Assembly: GCA_905331475.1 (NCBI GenBank)
Contig: CAJNYU010003219.1
Location: 541,746 to 605,745, forward strand
From: Rotaria socialis
Taxonomy: Eukaryota > Rotifera > Eurotatoria > Philodinida > Philodinidae
DNA: 64,000 bases
Reading direction: 5' to 3'
Below, in pieces: positions 11,886-24,039 of the stretch (positions are counted from its first letter, which is position 1; each line of letters begins with the position of its first letter). Under the pieces are notes generated by a model, which saw only the letters and a list, made by a program, of their open reading frames with translations, made no database searches and was not told the origin of the DNA. Made by a program: the position numbers and the translations under genes.

Positions 11886-14800
11886 TTATTTTTCGAATAA
11901 AACAGTTAATCGATCAAGTTTTAATAAATTACGCTTGGAATCAAGTGCCCATACTTGACTATCATCTATTGAAACTAAAATAATAAAATAATTAGAAAAC
12001 AATCATATTCATAGTTTATTTATATATATACCAGTAAGTGAAAGGAAAAAACCGGGCAATGTTGTTGATCGTGTTCCAATCGGATTTGTTATAGAAATCT
12101 TTTCTCGGCATTGAATTTGACCGCAACTTGTTAATAACCATAATGTATGTTCACTGATAGCTAGTTCAAGAGCTGAACAATCTATATATATATAAAAAAA
12201 AACGGAATGATTTTTTCATTTCTAATAATCAACCATTACCTTCAAAAGGTTTCCACGATGTTCCTATACGATTTTCTTCGTTAATACCCACTCGAGCATA
12301 AACAGTTTGTTTATTGTCGGTAGCATAGACCTGTGAAGTACATTAGAAAAAGGAAAGATAAATTTACTAATAAACTCCAGCTCGATTGATAAAAATAAAA
12401 TAAAATAATGAGGGTATCGGCGTCTTTAGATGTAATGAAAACGAAAATTACATTGCAACTTAACTTTGCTTCATTCATCTAAAAAGACGACTGTATATTC
12501 ATATAAATAGTTATTCAACTTTAAATAGTTCAGTAAGGTACACTTACAGCAAACGACAATATTCAATTTCACGGCAAAAATATCTGAGCAGTATAAATTT
12601 CGAGTACATCATAGTTAGGCAAGATGCTAAATTTTCAAAAAAATACAGATTGTAATGTAGACTTATGATGGATGCTAAACTCCTGCATCTTGTTTCATCA
12701 TTATTTTTGATTTCGGGTGGAAATTTTTATAAGGCCTTCACTCCTCTGATAACAGTCGTTTCATCTACCTTCTCTTTGAATTACATTTCAAATCGTCTAC
12801 GCGAAAAGTAAAAGCTTTTTTTGTGTACAGTTTCATCCAAAATAACTAGCTGATGAAAAAAGTTCTTTCCCAAGGAAAGAACACTAGAATAATCCTTAAA
12901 AAATTACCATCCAATCTGCTGGCCCACAATATATTTGTGAAAAACCTCGATGTTTTTTCGGTGTGCCAGGTATAGGAATCCAAGCAGGAGGCAATAACGA
13001 TAATTCATTCAAGTAAATACGATCACTAGCCGGCATATGACCGTGACGAAAATGAGTAGATCCTCGATCATCGACTGCCCATACACCAGAATTATTGCAA
13101 ACAATATGAACTAATCTTCGATTCCAGTCTAAAACCAACAAAAACAAAATAAAGTAATCCATAAGGAAAAAAAAGTTTATTGTCTCTCACCAAATTGACT
13201 TTGATCTAATTGTTCCCATTTTGTATTGTTCTCAGAATTAGCTCGAACATAAATATTACACGATTCATCCAGTGCCCAAAGGACAGTGCCTAGCCGTATG
13301 AGAACTATGTTAACAATCAAAAGAACTGATACTCTCAATTGTCTACCTTGAGAACAGCTATCTGGAACAAAGGATGCATGTGTTAAATACTGAGCTTGAG
13401 TAGGTTTTTCAAGTATTGAACCATTCGATGGACGAATCATTTTATCTGTTGTTAACGCCCAAACAAAGTCTAATGCAAAAATACAATGATATCAGGCAAA
13501 ACAAATTCTTTGAATTTTAACAAACTTTCATTTGTAAATGCTCCGATTAAACGTTGTAAACGAGTATTAGTTTCAATTAATTTCCATTGAACACCTACAA
13601 CAAAAAGAAAGTATCATTCCTGAAAACTCACTGATAGAAAGAAAAAAAAACAATACCAGTTATACAGTCTGAAAAAGTGAGAATTCGTTCTTCACAATCA
13701 GTAATAAATAATGACTCGGAATTAACACAAATCAAACATCTTTCATTAAATATCATCGAATCATCATCACACAAAACTTCAAAAAACCCTCCGTCAGACG
13801 ACCATTGGTTTATCCATAAATGGTGTTTTTTATCCACAATAAAAATAATATTTTTAGTTGTTAATAATATGAAATCATCGATTTGACCAAAACTAAAACA
13901 AAAAACATAATAAATAATCTCAACATCAAATCTTCTTTTTCGCTTTTCTTCATACTTATGTTCAATAAAAATCCACCCGTCACCTTCAGGACAATCATCT
14001 GTACATCCAACACGAATTAATATTTCCCCATCATTCGTTGTCACAGCAACTTTTTCCGAAAAACAAAAGATTCTATTTAAACTAAATGGACACATAACAT
14101 TTAACGATTGATAAGTCTCATCGACCGTTCGCATCAGCCATAGTGTACCGTCGTCTTTAATACACCTTCAAGTAGAAAATATGAATATTATTATTAGATA
14201 AGTCTTTCTTTTTGCTTTATCTTCCTTACATACCATCCACATTGATCATTAATTGACATACTCAATAGTGATCCTCCGTTGTCAATTTTTAGTTCATTCC
14301 AATGAGAACCAATTGGTGGAAATCTACTTGAATCGCTGGATGAGTAGAGACGTTTATTAAAAAGCCGCCATACTGTTCGATTCGTAATGCTAACAACTAG
14401 TTGTTCAGCTCGATCAGAATGTTGTATCCATTTGAGTGGTGAATTCATATTATCGACATCGAATTTTGCATAGAATATTTTGCAGTCATCTGTGCAAATA
14501 TAAATATAGGTTAACGAACAATTTATATGATTAATTGTTGTTTCAAATGGAATTAAATTAGAATTCACGATTGAAAATCGTTTCTTTTCGACAATTTCTG
14601 GTTCGATACGTGTTGAAGAAATATTTTGATTTATTTCGTCCGGTAAAAATTCATTTATTGTTGAATCAATATTATCTACAGGTTCGTTTGCAATTTCGTG
14701 TTGAGCATCATCGAGCGTTGAAGTGGGCTCTGATGAGAAAATATCCCGTTCAGTATCGAGCTTATTCAATTGTTCAGTAATATTATTAATAGTCTCGTCT

Positions 14801-16059
14801 AGTATGTGAAAATCTTGTTTAGTTGATAATTCTTCTCGTTCTACATCTGCATCGTTTTCAATATTTGTTATTAAATCATTTAAATCAGTCAACACGACTG
14901 ATAGTTCTGGCGATTTTTTAATTGGTGAATTTGTTCTAATATTTGATATTGCAAATTCATTGAATGAATCCTCAAGTTCATTCGAAACTTGCTTTATTTC
15001 ATTCTCTGGCGTTGACGAATCGTTATCATTTGAATCGGACTGTTCATTGTTGCTATGCGTTGGTTTTGATACTTCCTCATGTGCCATTTCTACTGGTACG
15101 GTTTCTTGAACATCATCGGCGATAGATGTATTGTCAAGATTTACTACGGGAGGTAATTCATCGATTGATATATTCGTTTGAATATTTTCCTGATCTGACT
15201 CAATTTTAGATGATGTCGAATTTTCGTGTTCTAGATTTAAATTATTGTCTAAATCAGAATTTGTTGTATCTTGTGCAATTTCTAAATTATCTTCTTCTGT
15301 AATAGTAATAGATGCAGTGTTTTCAATTAACTCATCAGGAATTGATACTGTATCGACTAATCCATTGAGACATTGCTCGATAAATTCTCGATTGGCTATT
15401 TCATTGATTATATCATTCAGGCAGCTCATAATTTCCGCACGATTATATCTTTTCTGTTCGTTTTGCTTCCTTTGTCTTTCGTCAGAATTAGTCTCATGAT
15501 CAGGTGACACTGCTGAAGTCGATAAAAAACCTTTGAATAAAAAGATCTTTATTAAATGCTTAATTAAAATGTTTACCATTCTTTTTTGCATGAGATTTTT
15601 TCAATTTTCTATGTACTACTGTTGTCGGTTCTTCGGTTGGAGTTGGTGTTTGTAAGCAACTGGGGACAATTATTGGAATAGTTTTTGGAACTGAAAGAAT
15701 TTTTTCATATTAATATTTGTCACATCGAAATGAAAAAGCGAAAACTAACCGGTGGGGGAAGGTGGTTTTGGTAAAGAAATAAATTCTCCGTCAGGATTTT
15801 CAACAGATGATTGCCATTTTTTTGGTTGTTGAGTTTCGTGTTCGACTGCTTCTGCTTTAGAACGCTGTCTAAATACGTATAAAAAAAATGAATTCAAATG
15901 CAAGGAAATTCATGAGAAATACTTTTCGAGATCGTCTTGAGCTTCTTTAAGTTTTTTATCGAGCGTTTCTGTGAGTTCTCCGAGCCGACTTCTGGCTGTT
16001 TCTTTCACTGACAATGCTCGAGATTTAAACTTTCCAAACCATTGTTGAGCCGATGTCAT
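11886..16059 (-). CDS. Tectonin beta-propeller repeat protein resembling the C-terminal half of TECPR2
   Basis: Thirteen exons on the minus strand: 16059-15923, 15868-15750, 15690-15577, 15530-14234, 14165-13956, 13892-13657, 13594-13526, 13469-13347, 13289-13191, 13128-12908, 12330-12240, 12181-12032 and 11974-11886. Phases agree and give ~984 residues. The N-terminus (MTSAQQWFGKFKSRALSVKE) is a short amphipathic or coiled segment. Residues ~125-490 are acidic and disordered. From ~500 to the end come tectonin repeats with alternating W and G (LLSMSINDQCGW, GTVLWALDESCNIYVRA, GVWAVDDRGSTHFR, LSLLPPAWIPIPG, YARVGINEENRIGTSW). Their order parallels human TECPR2, an autophagy and ER-export factor. 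No WD40 domain is encoded upstream, and the C-terminal WEVI-type LC3-binding tail of TECPR2 is absent (ends LTVLFEK). TECPR1 or another tectonin protein is an alternative. Confidence 0.75.
12331..12907 (-). other. 577-bp intron of the tectonin gene with a nested hairpin
   Basis: Most introns of this gene are about 50-100 bp; this one is 577 bp. It contains a ~70-bp imperfect palindrome at 12421-12489: CGTCTTTAGATG at one end, CATCTAAAAAGACG at the other, with GTAAT/ATTAC nested inside. This may be a very small foldback insertion. Confidence 0.45.
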
Positions 16060-16347
16060 TACTTCAAAGCAAAATTTTCTGTTTTTAGTATGAAGATCTG
16101 TCAGGTAAACTCGTGAAATCTTGACTCACCCAATTGTTTATCAGTATCTTTATATAATAGTTTTTGTTTCTTTTCTTTTTATTGAAATGATAATAAATAA
16201 ATACAAAAAGAAAAAAGAAAAGAAAAGATGATAAGACTATCCGTTTTTAATTTTTTTTTTCTTTACGAAATAGAGAAGAATAAATACAGAGAAAACAAAC
16301 GTGGCTACTATAACAATACGAAAAAAAAACAAGGTAAGTTCTTAATC

Positions 16348-19300
16348 TTATGATTGAATAAATGTCTTCGCTCGTGTACAATCTAATTGTAAATCTGGCA
16401 ATGAAGTCGATGCACAGCGATCGACTTTTTTTAAATCATTCATAGTTGTGTGTTGTTTTGATGCTACTGAAAGTCGATATGATGTCGCTTGTGTTACTTT
16501 ATGTAGAACAGGTGTTGCCCATGTCATTTTAGGTTCAGAGTCCAGTGCCAGTGTAGGAACAATAACAGACGCAGTTATTCGTGCCTGAGGTTGTCGTTGA
16601 TTTAATGGTAGTGAAGTTATTAATGGTCGATGAGTTTGACGTGGTTTTACCGTTGCAACTGGACGAGATTGAGGAACTTTTACTATTCCGGGCAATGCTC
16701 GACTACTCGATAAAGTATGTGCCTAAAACAAAGCTTTAGAAAAACAAAAAATACAATCGAGCAGCGATTTTTTAACTTTTAATTGCAATGTATGAAGAGT
16801 GGTCACTTCTGAATTTCGATTTGGTAAAGTAACTAATTCAAATAAACACAAGAAATGAAACACAAAAATTAATCTATTGTGTTTACTTTCTCTAGATGCA
16901 CGTCGTTCAGATTTCGGTGATACTTTAGAAGTATTATTATGGTGATTGTTACTGTTCACATAATTATTATGCGTTCCGGAAAGTATTGATGCGTCGAATG
17001 TTTCTGTTCGCTTCATTTTAAATTGAGTTTGAGTTGGTGGCTCATAGAGCGAATGACGATGTGTATTGCTAACTAAATATGACAAGAATTTGCTTTTTTC
17101 AAAAAATGATGTTTTCTGCAGGCCGTTTTCCTACAAGAAAAACTCGTTTCTACTTACATTCGTCTTTTAATGTGCGAACTTTTGCTGGTCGACTACGAAA
17201 TCGACCTTCATTCGTAATAACCATAACTTCCATACTATATTCGGTATCCGTTCTAAGCATTGTTGCATGATATTCTTGTTCAATACCGGAATAAATACAT
17301 CGGCCATTACAGAAAAGTTCATAACGAGTAAAACGACCAGATATTACATCTGGAGATTGCCATTTAATATGCAATTCACGCCGGCCTACTATCGAAAATG
17401 TTGGTGGTGCTGGATTTACATCGCCTAGAGAAAAAAACACACAATCAACAAATGCCAGAAAAAATAGGACCCTATCAATCAATTGAAGCTTACCTGCAGA
17501 AGCAGTAATTACATGGATTGATACTCGTGGTCCTTTGCCTTTATTACTGACTATACATACATCAACTTGATACCCAGTACTAGCTGTTAATGAACTAATT
17601 GTACTTCCACATTCAGGAGTAAAATCATGTTCAACATTATCTAAATATTTTAATTGAGCTTTATTTTGTTTGTTGAAGTGCCAGAGAATTTTAAACTAAA
17701 CGATGAATACTTCAGAAAATTCTCACTATCAAAACATATTTCATTTTGCGTTAGAGTATAGCTTTGCTTTTTTATTTTCGTTTTTACTGATTCATATCGA
17801 ACATTTAATTGCCGAATCAGAATAAAACACTTCCGATGAAATAGCACTGGTCATGATGGTAGACTCTGTATTTGCTAATGTTATTTTCTCTCTATCAGAT
17901 ATTAAGTCATAAATATTTCTAGTAATTATTTTTTTTTTAGTTTGATAGATTTCGCTTTGACCTTACGAAAAAAACACAAAAGTAACACTGAAATTTTTGC
18001 CGAGAATTATTCAATAAATTTACCCTTCTTTTTAGTTTGAAAAGCATGCCAAATTGAAGTGTTCGATGTGTCCTTTTCTTTCTTCTTCTCTTAAAATTCT
18101 TACTTTTCATGTGAAGAAAGAGCACGACAACTTCAACGCCTCGAAAAACTTGAATAATTGTCATTTATTGTTACAGTGATTTTTTTTCTCTCTGCATAAT
18201 GATAACAAAAGTTAATTAAAGAAAAATGCGTCATATAAGCCACTACAGATTCGATGCTCTTCTAAATAGGAGAGAGAGAGAGAGAAAAAAACAATTCGTA
18301 ACAATGAAGCCTCTTATAGAACTTTATGATGTGTGATCAGAGAAGTATCAACAGCGGGAAGAAAAAACGTGAAACATTCTTTGTGTTTATTTTTGAAAAA
18401 TAAAATATCTAATAAGAAAACGCTGGTAGATATATATATATATATATTCAAGATAAAATATCAGGCTACATTTTCATGGATTTATTTCTCACAGAAACAA
18501 ATTGAATATTCCGGGTAATTTTAGAAAACAAAATAATTTTCTTACCTAAATAAACTTGATAGCCTTTGAATGAATTGCACGCACTAAGATCTGGCTGTTC
18601 CCAACCAATACGAGCTGCTGTCATGGTTCGACGTACAACATGTAGATTATTCACAGGTGGTGGTACTAAATAGAAATATATGTTAATAAATTTGTTTTCT
18701 TGAAATATGCCTACATTCTTCATCTGTACGAAATACAACTGGATCACTACGAATACTATCACCATGACATGTTAAATATTGAATTTGTATATTATAACTT
18801 GTATTTGGTCTTAAACTCTTTAAACAATAATTTGTCCCATTTGTAACAGCTATTGGTACATCATCTTCGAACGAAAGAAATTTTCTATTTTAAAATTTAG
18901 TGTTATATATACTACTGATGCTCTCGTTTGAATCCTCTTTAGTTTATCTGATCGAAATAATATGAGCTTCTTTTGAGGATCAAAAGAACTAGACTGTTCC
19001 CATAGATTTTATATAGAGAAGAAAAAATTGGCTCGATTTTCGCTGATGACAGATATCTATTAAAAATCTTACCAAGAACAACTCGATATTGCAAGTCACT
19101 ATCATCCCAAGTATCTACATTCAAACTCCAAGATAAATCAACAGAAGTACTTCGACATTCTAATTAAAAGAATTAAATAATAAATTTGAGAGAAAATAAC
19201 TTTTTTCTTCTTCTAATAATTCATACCACCAATATTTGGTCGGCTAGGTTTCATATTTCTATGTATCATATACCAAAGTAGTTTCGCTTCATCTTGAATA

Positions 19301-20939
19301 TCTTTAAAATTCCTCCATTTATCTTTTATTTGTTTGAGTCTTTCTGGTAGAGCTTGTGAATAACATAGGTGTTCGGCAGCTCCATCATATTGCGCAATTG
19401 TTCTCAGACACCTATCAATGAATCGGAAGACTTTTGTTTTTATTATTATCTCACATTCAGAATAAGTCTCTGCTTACATTAGAGCAAACCAAACATTTTC
19501 GTTTTCCATCGACAAAAGTATGGCTTCAATAACTAATAATATTCGATGAAAACTTGTTATATATTGTAGACATAATTGAAAACCATATTTAGTCGTGCAC
19601 AAACAACTTAAAGCATAGCAAGCATTTTTATTTACGCCTTTCTCTTCATGTAATTCGAGCATATGTAATAATGCATCAAACTTTGAAAAGCAAAGAACCC
19701 ATTATTTTAGAATTTCAACGTTTTTCTTTTACTGTCAAATTAAACTTACAATTTTATATTGTCCACAAACGGAAACGAGTGTAGCCTTTCCTTCATCTTT
19801 TTCTATTAAACGCCCAATAGCAAACGCAGCATTTGTCGCACGACTAGGCTCATTAATATCAAGCGCTGACATAAGTTGATTTAAAATTTCCTTATGTTTG
19901 TAATGCGTTAATATTGTTTGGCAACCAAGTTCTTCAACGGTGAGTCTGAAATGAATGATAATTAAACCCTTAGAGTTTTCTTTATTAGCTCCTTTTTGTT
20001 GCTGTTGTTGTTACCGAGCAAGTACTAATGCCACATTACTGGCAATCCAGGGATTCGTAGACGATAATAGTGCAGCTGTATTTATAATCATTTGAGGAAT
20101 GCACGCATGATTTAATACTAAATCACGGCCTTCTTTTGAGCTACACTTGAAGATACAATGTAAACGAAAGAAAAATTAATTTCTTTCGGTATGACAAAGA
20201 GAAAGAACGAACAAAAAAAAACATCTGTGACAGTATTATTTTGTTTCGAACTATCTAGTGTTTTTTTTCTGTCCGGTCGAAGCTAAAATTTTTCATCCAT
20301 AATAAAACCTCTCTTAGTTTGTTGTTTTTTTTTTGAATAAAATTTCTTACTCTTTATTGAACTCAATCTGTCACAGATTTTGAGTTTGAAACCTACATAC
20401 TATAGTACCGAGCGTACCAGCAGCATTCAAAACACATTCAGGATCGATATGCTTCAATAAATAGCATAGTATTCGTATGACATCAACATTGTTTGATTTG
20501 TGTTTATCAGAAAATACAATTAAAAATTGTTTGAGACCGGCTTCTAACTCTACTGTACTACCCAGAATGTAAGCACTATTACCGGAAACACTATTACAGA
20601 AAATAATATATATGTATACAGTTGTGATATTTGAATCGCTACGATAGTTAAGAATTATTCTTACCGATCATCGTTGCTTAGTAGCAACTGTGCAATAGAA
20701 CGAAAAATATCATTAACACTATTTTCTTTAAGAAATCGTTGGATAGTTTGATCTCGATCACGTCTTAAATCATGGACAAAATATTCAAGCGCATGACGAA
20801 CACTTTTACTGATAGGTTGAACTATCAAATTTAATTTATCATCTCCATCAATGACACCCAAGTTATCTTCATTCGGTATAAATCGGTCAAAATAATGTTT
20901 CAGATCGAAATAAAATTGATCATGATCTGTATTAACCAT
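16348..20939 (-). CDS. Armadillo-like helical repeat plus fibronectin type III protein
   Basis: Fourteen exons: 20939-20665, 20590-20401, 20145-20015, 19945-19750, 19680-19478, 19411-19227, 19159-19073, 18884-18715, 18665-18546, 17640-17494, 17424-17158, 17072-16887, 16832-16777 and 16722-16348, ~862 residues. Residues ~1-390 form ARM/HEAT-like helices (SNVALVLARLTVEELG, ATNAAFAIGRLIEKDEGK, KNACYALSCLCTTKYG). About four FN3 domains follow (VDLSWSLNVDTWDDSDLQYR; PPPVNNLHVVRRTMT...IGWEQPD; PAPPTFSIVGRRELHIKWQSP), then a basic, low-complexity tail. No transmembrane segment is seen. I do not recognise an orthologue. All junctions keep phase except exon 7 to exon 8, where one base is missing; either a junction is misplaced or the allele carries a frameshift. 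An intron of 905 bp splits the second FN3 region. Confidence 0.7.
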
Positions 20940-21310
20940 TTTGCTTCAGTAAATATGAAAATTGCTATTTGTTGCAAATTCTACGTTGTGATTCTTACAC
21001 GTACTCTTGTCTTATCAACCCTCTAAAGTGAAATAGAAAAAAATGAAAAAAAAAATATGAAGAATCGCAACAATTGCACTGTATACGTGTCTGTGTGAAC
21101 ATGTCTGTCTCATACAAGGTGTGCATTTATTTGCAGCAAGACAAAGAATAAAATTAAGAACATGAAAAAGAAAAGACGAAGAAGAAGAAGAAGAAGAAGA
21201 AGAAGAAGAAGAAAAAAAACTTAAAAAAAAAGAAAACGAAAGACAAGTAGTCAAATATTTGCTGTTGTTAAGTTGTTGTCTTTTTTTATTGTTAACAAAA
21301 ATCGAACAAT
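20940..21310. repeat. Intergenic spacer with GAA microsatellite
   Basis: The 371 bp between the ARM/FN3 start and the legumain stop hold an (AGA/GAA)n run at ~21178-21213 and other purine-rich tracts. Presumably it contains the promoter of the ARM/FN3 gene and the 3' flank of legumain; no discrete site can be assigned. Confidence 0.6.
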
Positions 21311-23780
21311 TTAATAATCAAAGCGAAGTCGTGCTTGGCATACTTGATCGACAGCTTGATTAATAGTGAAATCATATAAACCAATTTCACATAAATTAGC
21401 CATTATATAAAGTTTATTAAGGACTAACTCATTCTAAATGAAATATAAAATTTCAATGAAGAGAATTTTTTATTTTTTTTTGATCAGCAAACCTGAAGAT
21501 CGAAACATTTCTCTTGAATACGCTGTGTAACAGATTTATAACAATCGTATTGTGTAAGTGCCATATGTTTTTCTAGCACAGCTGCCAAATAGCCACTATG
21601 ACTGTTGGATACTGCTATTGATGCTATCTTTTGAATAGAATTTGTAATGACAGCTCGATCCTAAATGAAAATTAACGTTAACAATCGATATTAACAATTG
21701 AATTCGTGTAGTTATGAGTATCTGCAAGGTATTGTACACAAATGTGAATATGATCAAACACAAAATGCCTGTAAGCAAGCCATTTTTGTTTTGAATTACC
21801 TAACTGATAGCATAAAGGCTATGCTTTGTCATCTACACCTGCTCTTAATGTTCATGAACAACTCTACTCTAGGCATGAACTTTAACCAAGGCTACAGTTA
21901 GCATTACTCATACGGCCAACATAAAAAATATAGAAAGTGCAGCTCGTGACATTTGTTAAGTGACAGACTGAGTATTCGTTTGTCTACATGTTTTTTTATC
22001 TTAACTGTATTTTGAAGTATTTTCTTTTGTTTTGGCACATACGTTAAGTAATTGAGCAAGTTCATGTTCTAAACTTTGTTTTTCAAGTGAATTTTCTGGG
22101 AGATTAGCTAAACGTCGAGATATTACAGCAAGACGAACATGTTCAGTAGGAACTGCATCATACTAAAATCATATTTATAAGAAAATTAGTAATGAATATT
22201 TTTTTTTGATTTTACCCGAAGTAAATTAATATCGTTATTAGCTTGATTGGGAGTGCGCTGAGATGTATCTAATTGATTTTCTTCACTCTGAAATTCACTA
22301 ACATTATGTGCTTTACCCAAAACCTACACAAAAAAAAACCGATTCATCATCCAGATTCTATAATTGTTCTATTTACAAGATCACCATATTGCATAACATG
22401 GCTTGCATTTGTATTTTTCTGTGTAATTAAATATTGTTGATATAAAGTTTCTTGATCGATTTTTTCAACATCTGTATCTTCCATCCAAACAACTGAATAA
22501 AGATCGCCTAAATAGGTTTGTCGCTTTTCATCAAAATAGCACGCATATGATGACTCGGCTGAATTCGATGCTGTCGTTGCATAGACGTTAATATTACTCA
22601 GAAGAATATTCTCAAGCATTGAACCTGATTCACATGCTTCAATATAAATGACCATCTGTCATAAAAGAAAATCTACATAGGAACCGTTAAACAAAATTAT
22701 CTATTAACTTGTTTGTATTTTTTTTGGTCATACATTTTTGTAATTGTATCATTGAAATCTTTTGCATAGAGCTACAAGAAAAACTCAATATCCATTTTTT
22801 GTCAATGAGAATCAATCTACATACCACACCACTTGGAAAAGCAACCAGACCTAGATAAAGAAAACCGCGCGTTCATAGAATGAAGTGTATTTATATCGAA
22901 AAAACTTACCGACAGCACCATGATCCGTAAAATAGATAAAAACATTATCATCGGGTCCACTAGAATCAAATCGATCAACATCAATTTCATAATCGTACTT
23001 CGAACTGTCCTATGCACTCCTATGTTCTATTCTAAGATTTCTGTTGAGTACAAAATTGAATTATTAGACGAAAAGAATTCGACTCGATTGAATAAAAATC
23101 AAAAGTGAATAGCTCTCAGCTCCTTTTTTGCACTCCACTGCAAAGTGATTTTATTCTCAAGTAGACAAAGAAAAAAAAATCAATTCAATAGTTACTAAAT
23201 TTTTCTTTCACAATATTTTCTTTTCAATCTAATAACGTGTATCAGATCAATCGTTCATCAATCTCACCTTTCTAAAACTTTTCCACTACCGATCCCTTTC
23301 AATGCTTGTTTATTACCCATCAGAACATTTATAAAGTTCTTCGGTGTTACATTCTATTGCATCGAAACAAAATAAGTTTTTATATTCGAAAAAATAAAAA
23401 CGAAAAACATATCATACTTTGCCGGTATAGTCATGTGGTACATCATGATAAACATCGTTTCCATTAGGATGATTAATAATAATACCTTTGGTTGGATTTC
23501 TGGAAAAAGAAAAAAACAAACAACAATATTTACTATTTTTAGCTACGCATTTAACACACCCTTGATTATGAGCTATATCATCGTACATCATAACAATAAT
23601 ATTCGAATCTGGAATACTATTGTTATGTAAGATTTGATAAGCATGACAAACATCGGCTTGATGACGATAATTATACCAACCATTAGAACCAGCAACCAGT
23701 ACTGCCCAATTAGCTGCTGAACTATAGCTGATTGTAAATAAAACAAGAGTTGTTGTTAAAGTAATAAATTTCCGTAACAT
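21311..23780 (-). CDS. LGMN: Legumain (asparaginyl endopeptidase, peptidase family C13)
   Basis: Eleven exons: 23780-23560, 23499-23418, 23353-23268, 22959-22910, 22850-22825, 22771-22709, 22655-22377, 22323-22216, 22162-22043, 21660-21493 and 21433-21311. All are phase-consistent and give ~441 residues, close to the 433 of human legumain. A signal peptide (first ~22 residues) precedes [20 protein letters not shown]. The catalytic dyad is visible: H143 in YFTDHGAVG and C184 in [10 protein letters not shown]. The family blocks NVYATTASN and [11 protein letters not shown] follow, then the helical C-terminal prodomain ending RLRFDY. It should be a lysosomal or secreted cysteine protease cleaving after Asn, self-activated at low pH. 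An upstream in-frame acceptor (start 23004) would insert 15 residues before SGPDDN; the shorter form matches the family and is preferred. Part of the gene is duplicated at 26.9-28.3 kb. Confidence 0.93.
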
Positions 23781-24039
23781 TGTGTAAATATTTTAATAGA
23801 GTTGCCGAGAATAGTTGAATCTATTTTCGTTAATATTCGACTTTTATATGACAAATACTAATGAATTCGTAACATCTGTAAATAACGTTAGTCGAAGAAA
23901 AGAAAATATATTCCTTTTCGCAACAACACTTTTCGTGCGACGCTGAATCAATCATGTGACTCAACGCACATGGAGTGATTGAGAGTAAATATGAGTAGAA
24001 TAGTACAGAACGAAAGAGAAATACATACATTTATTCAAA

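Noticed and set aside
21698..21901. Plus-strand 67-codon frame inside legumain intron 9
   Set aside because: Lies within a phase-verified intron; no family resemblance.
22960..23004. Upstream acceptor extending legumain exon 4 by 15 residues
   Set aside because: In frame, but the insertion falls in a conserved block ([11 protein letters not shown]) that aligns perfectly without it.
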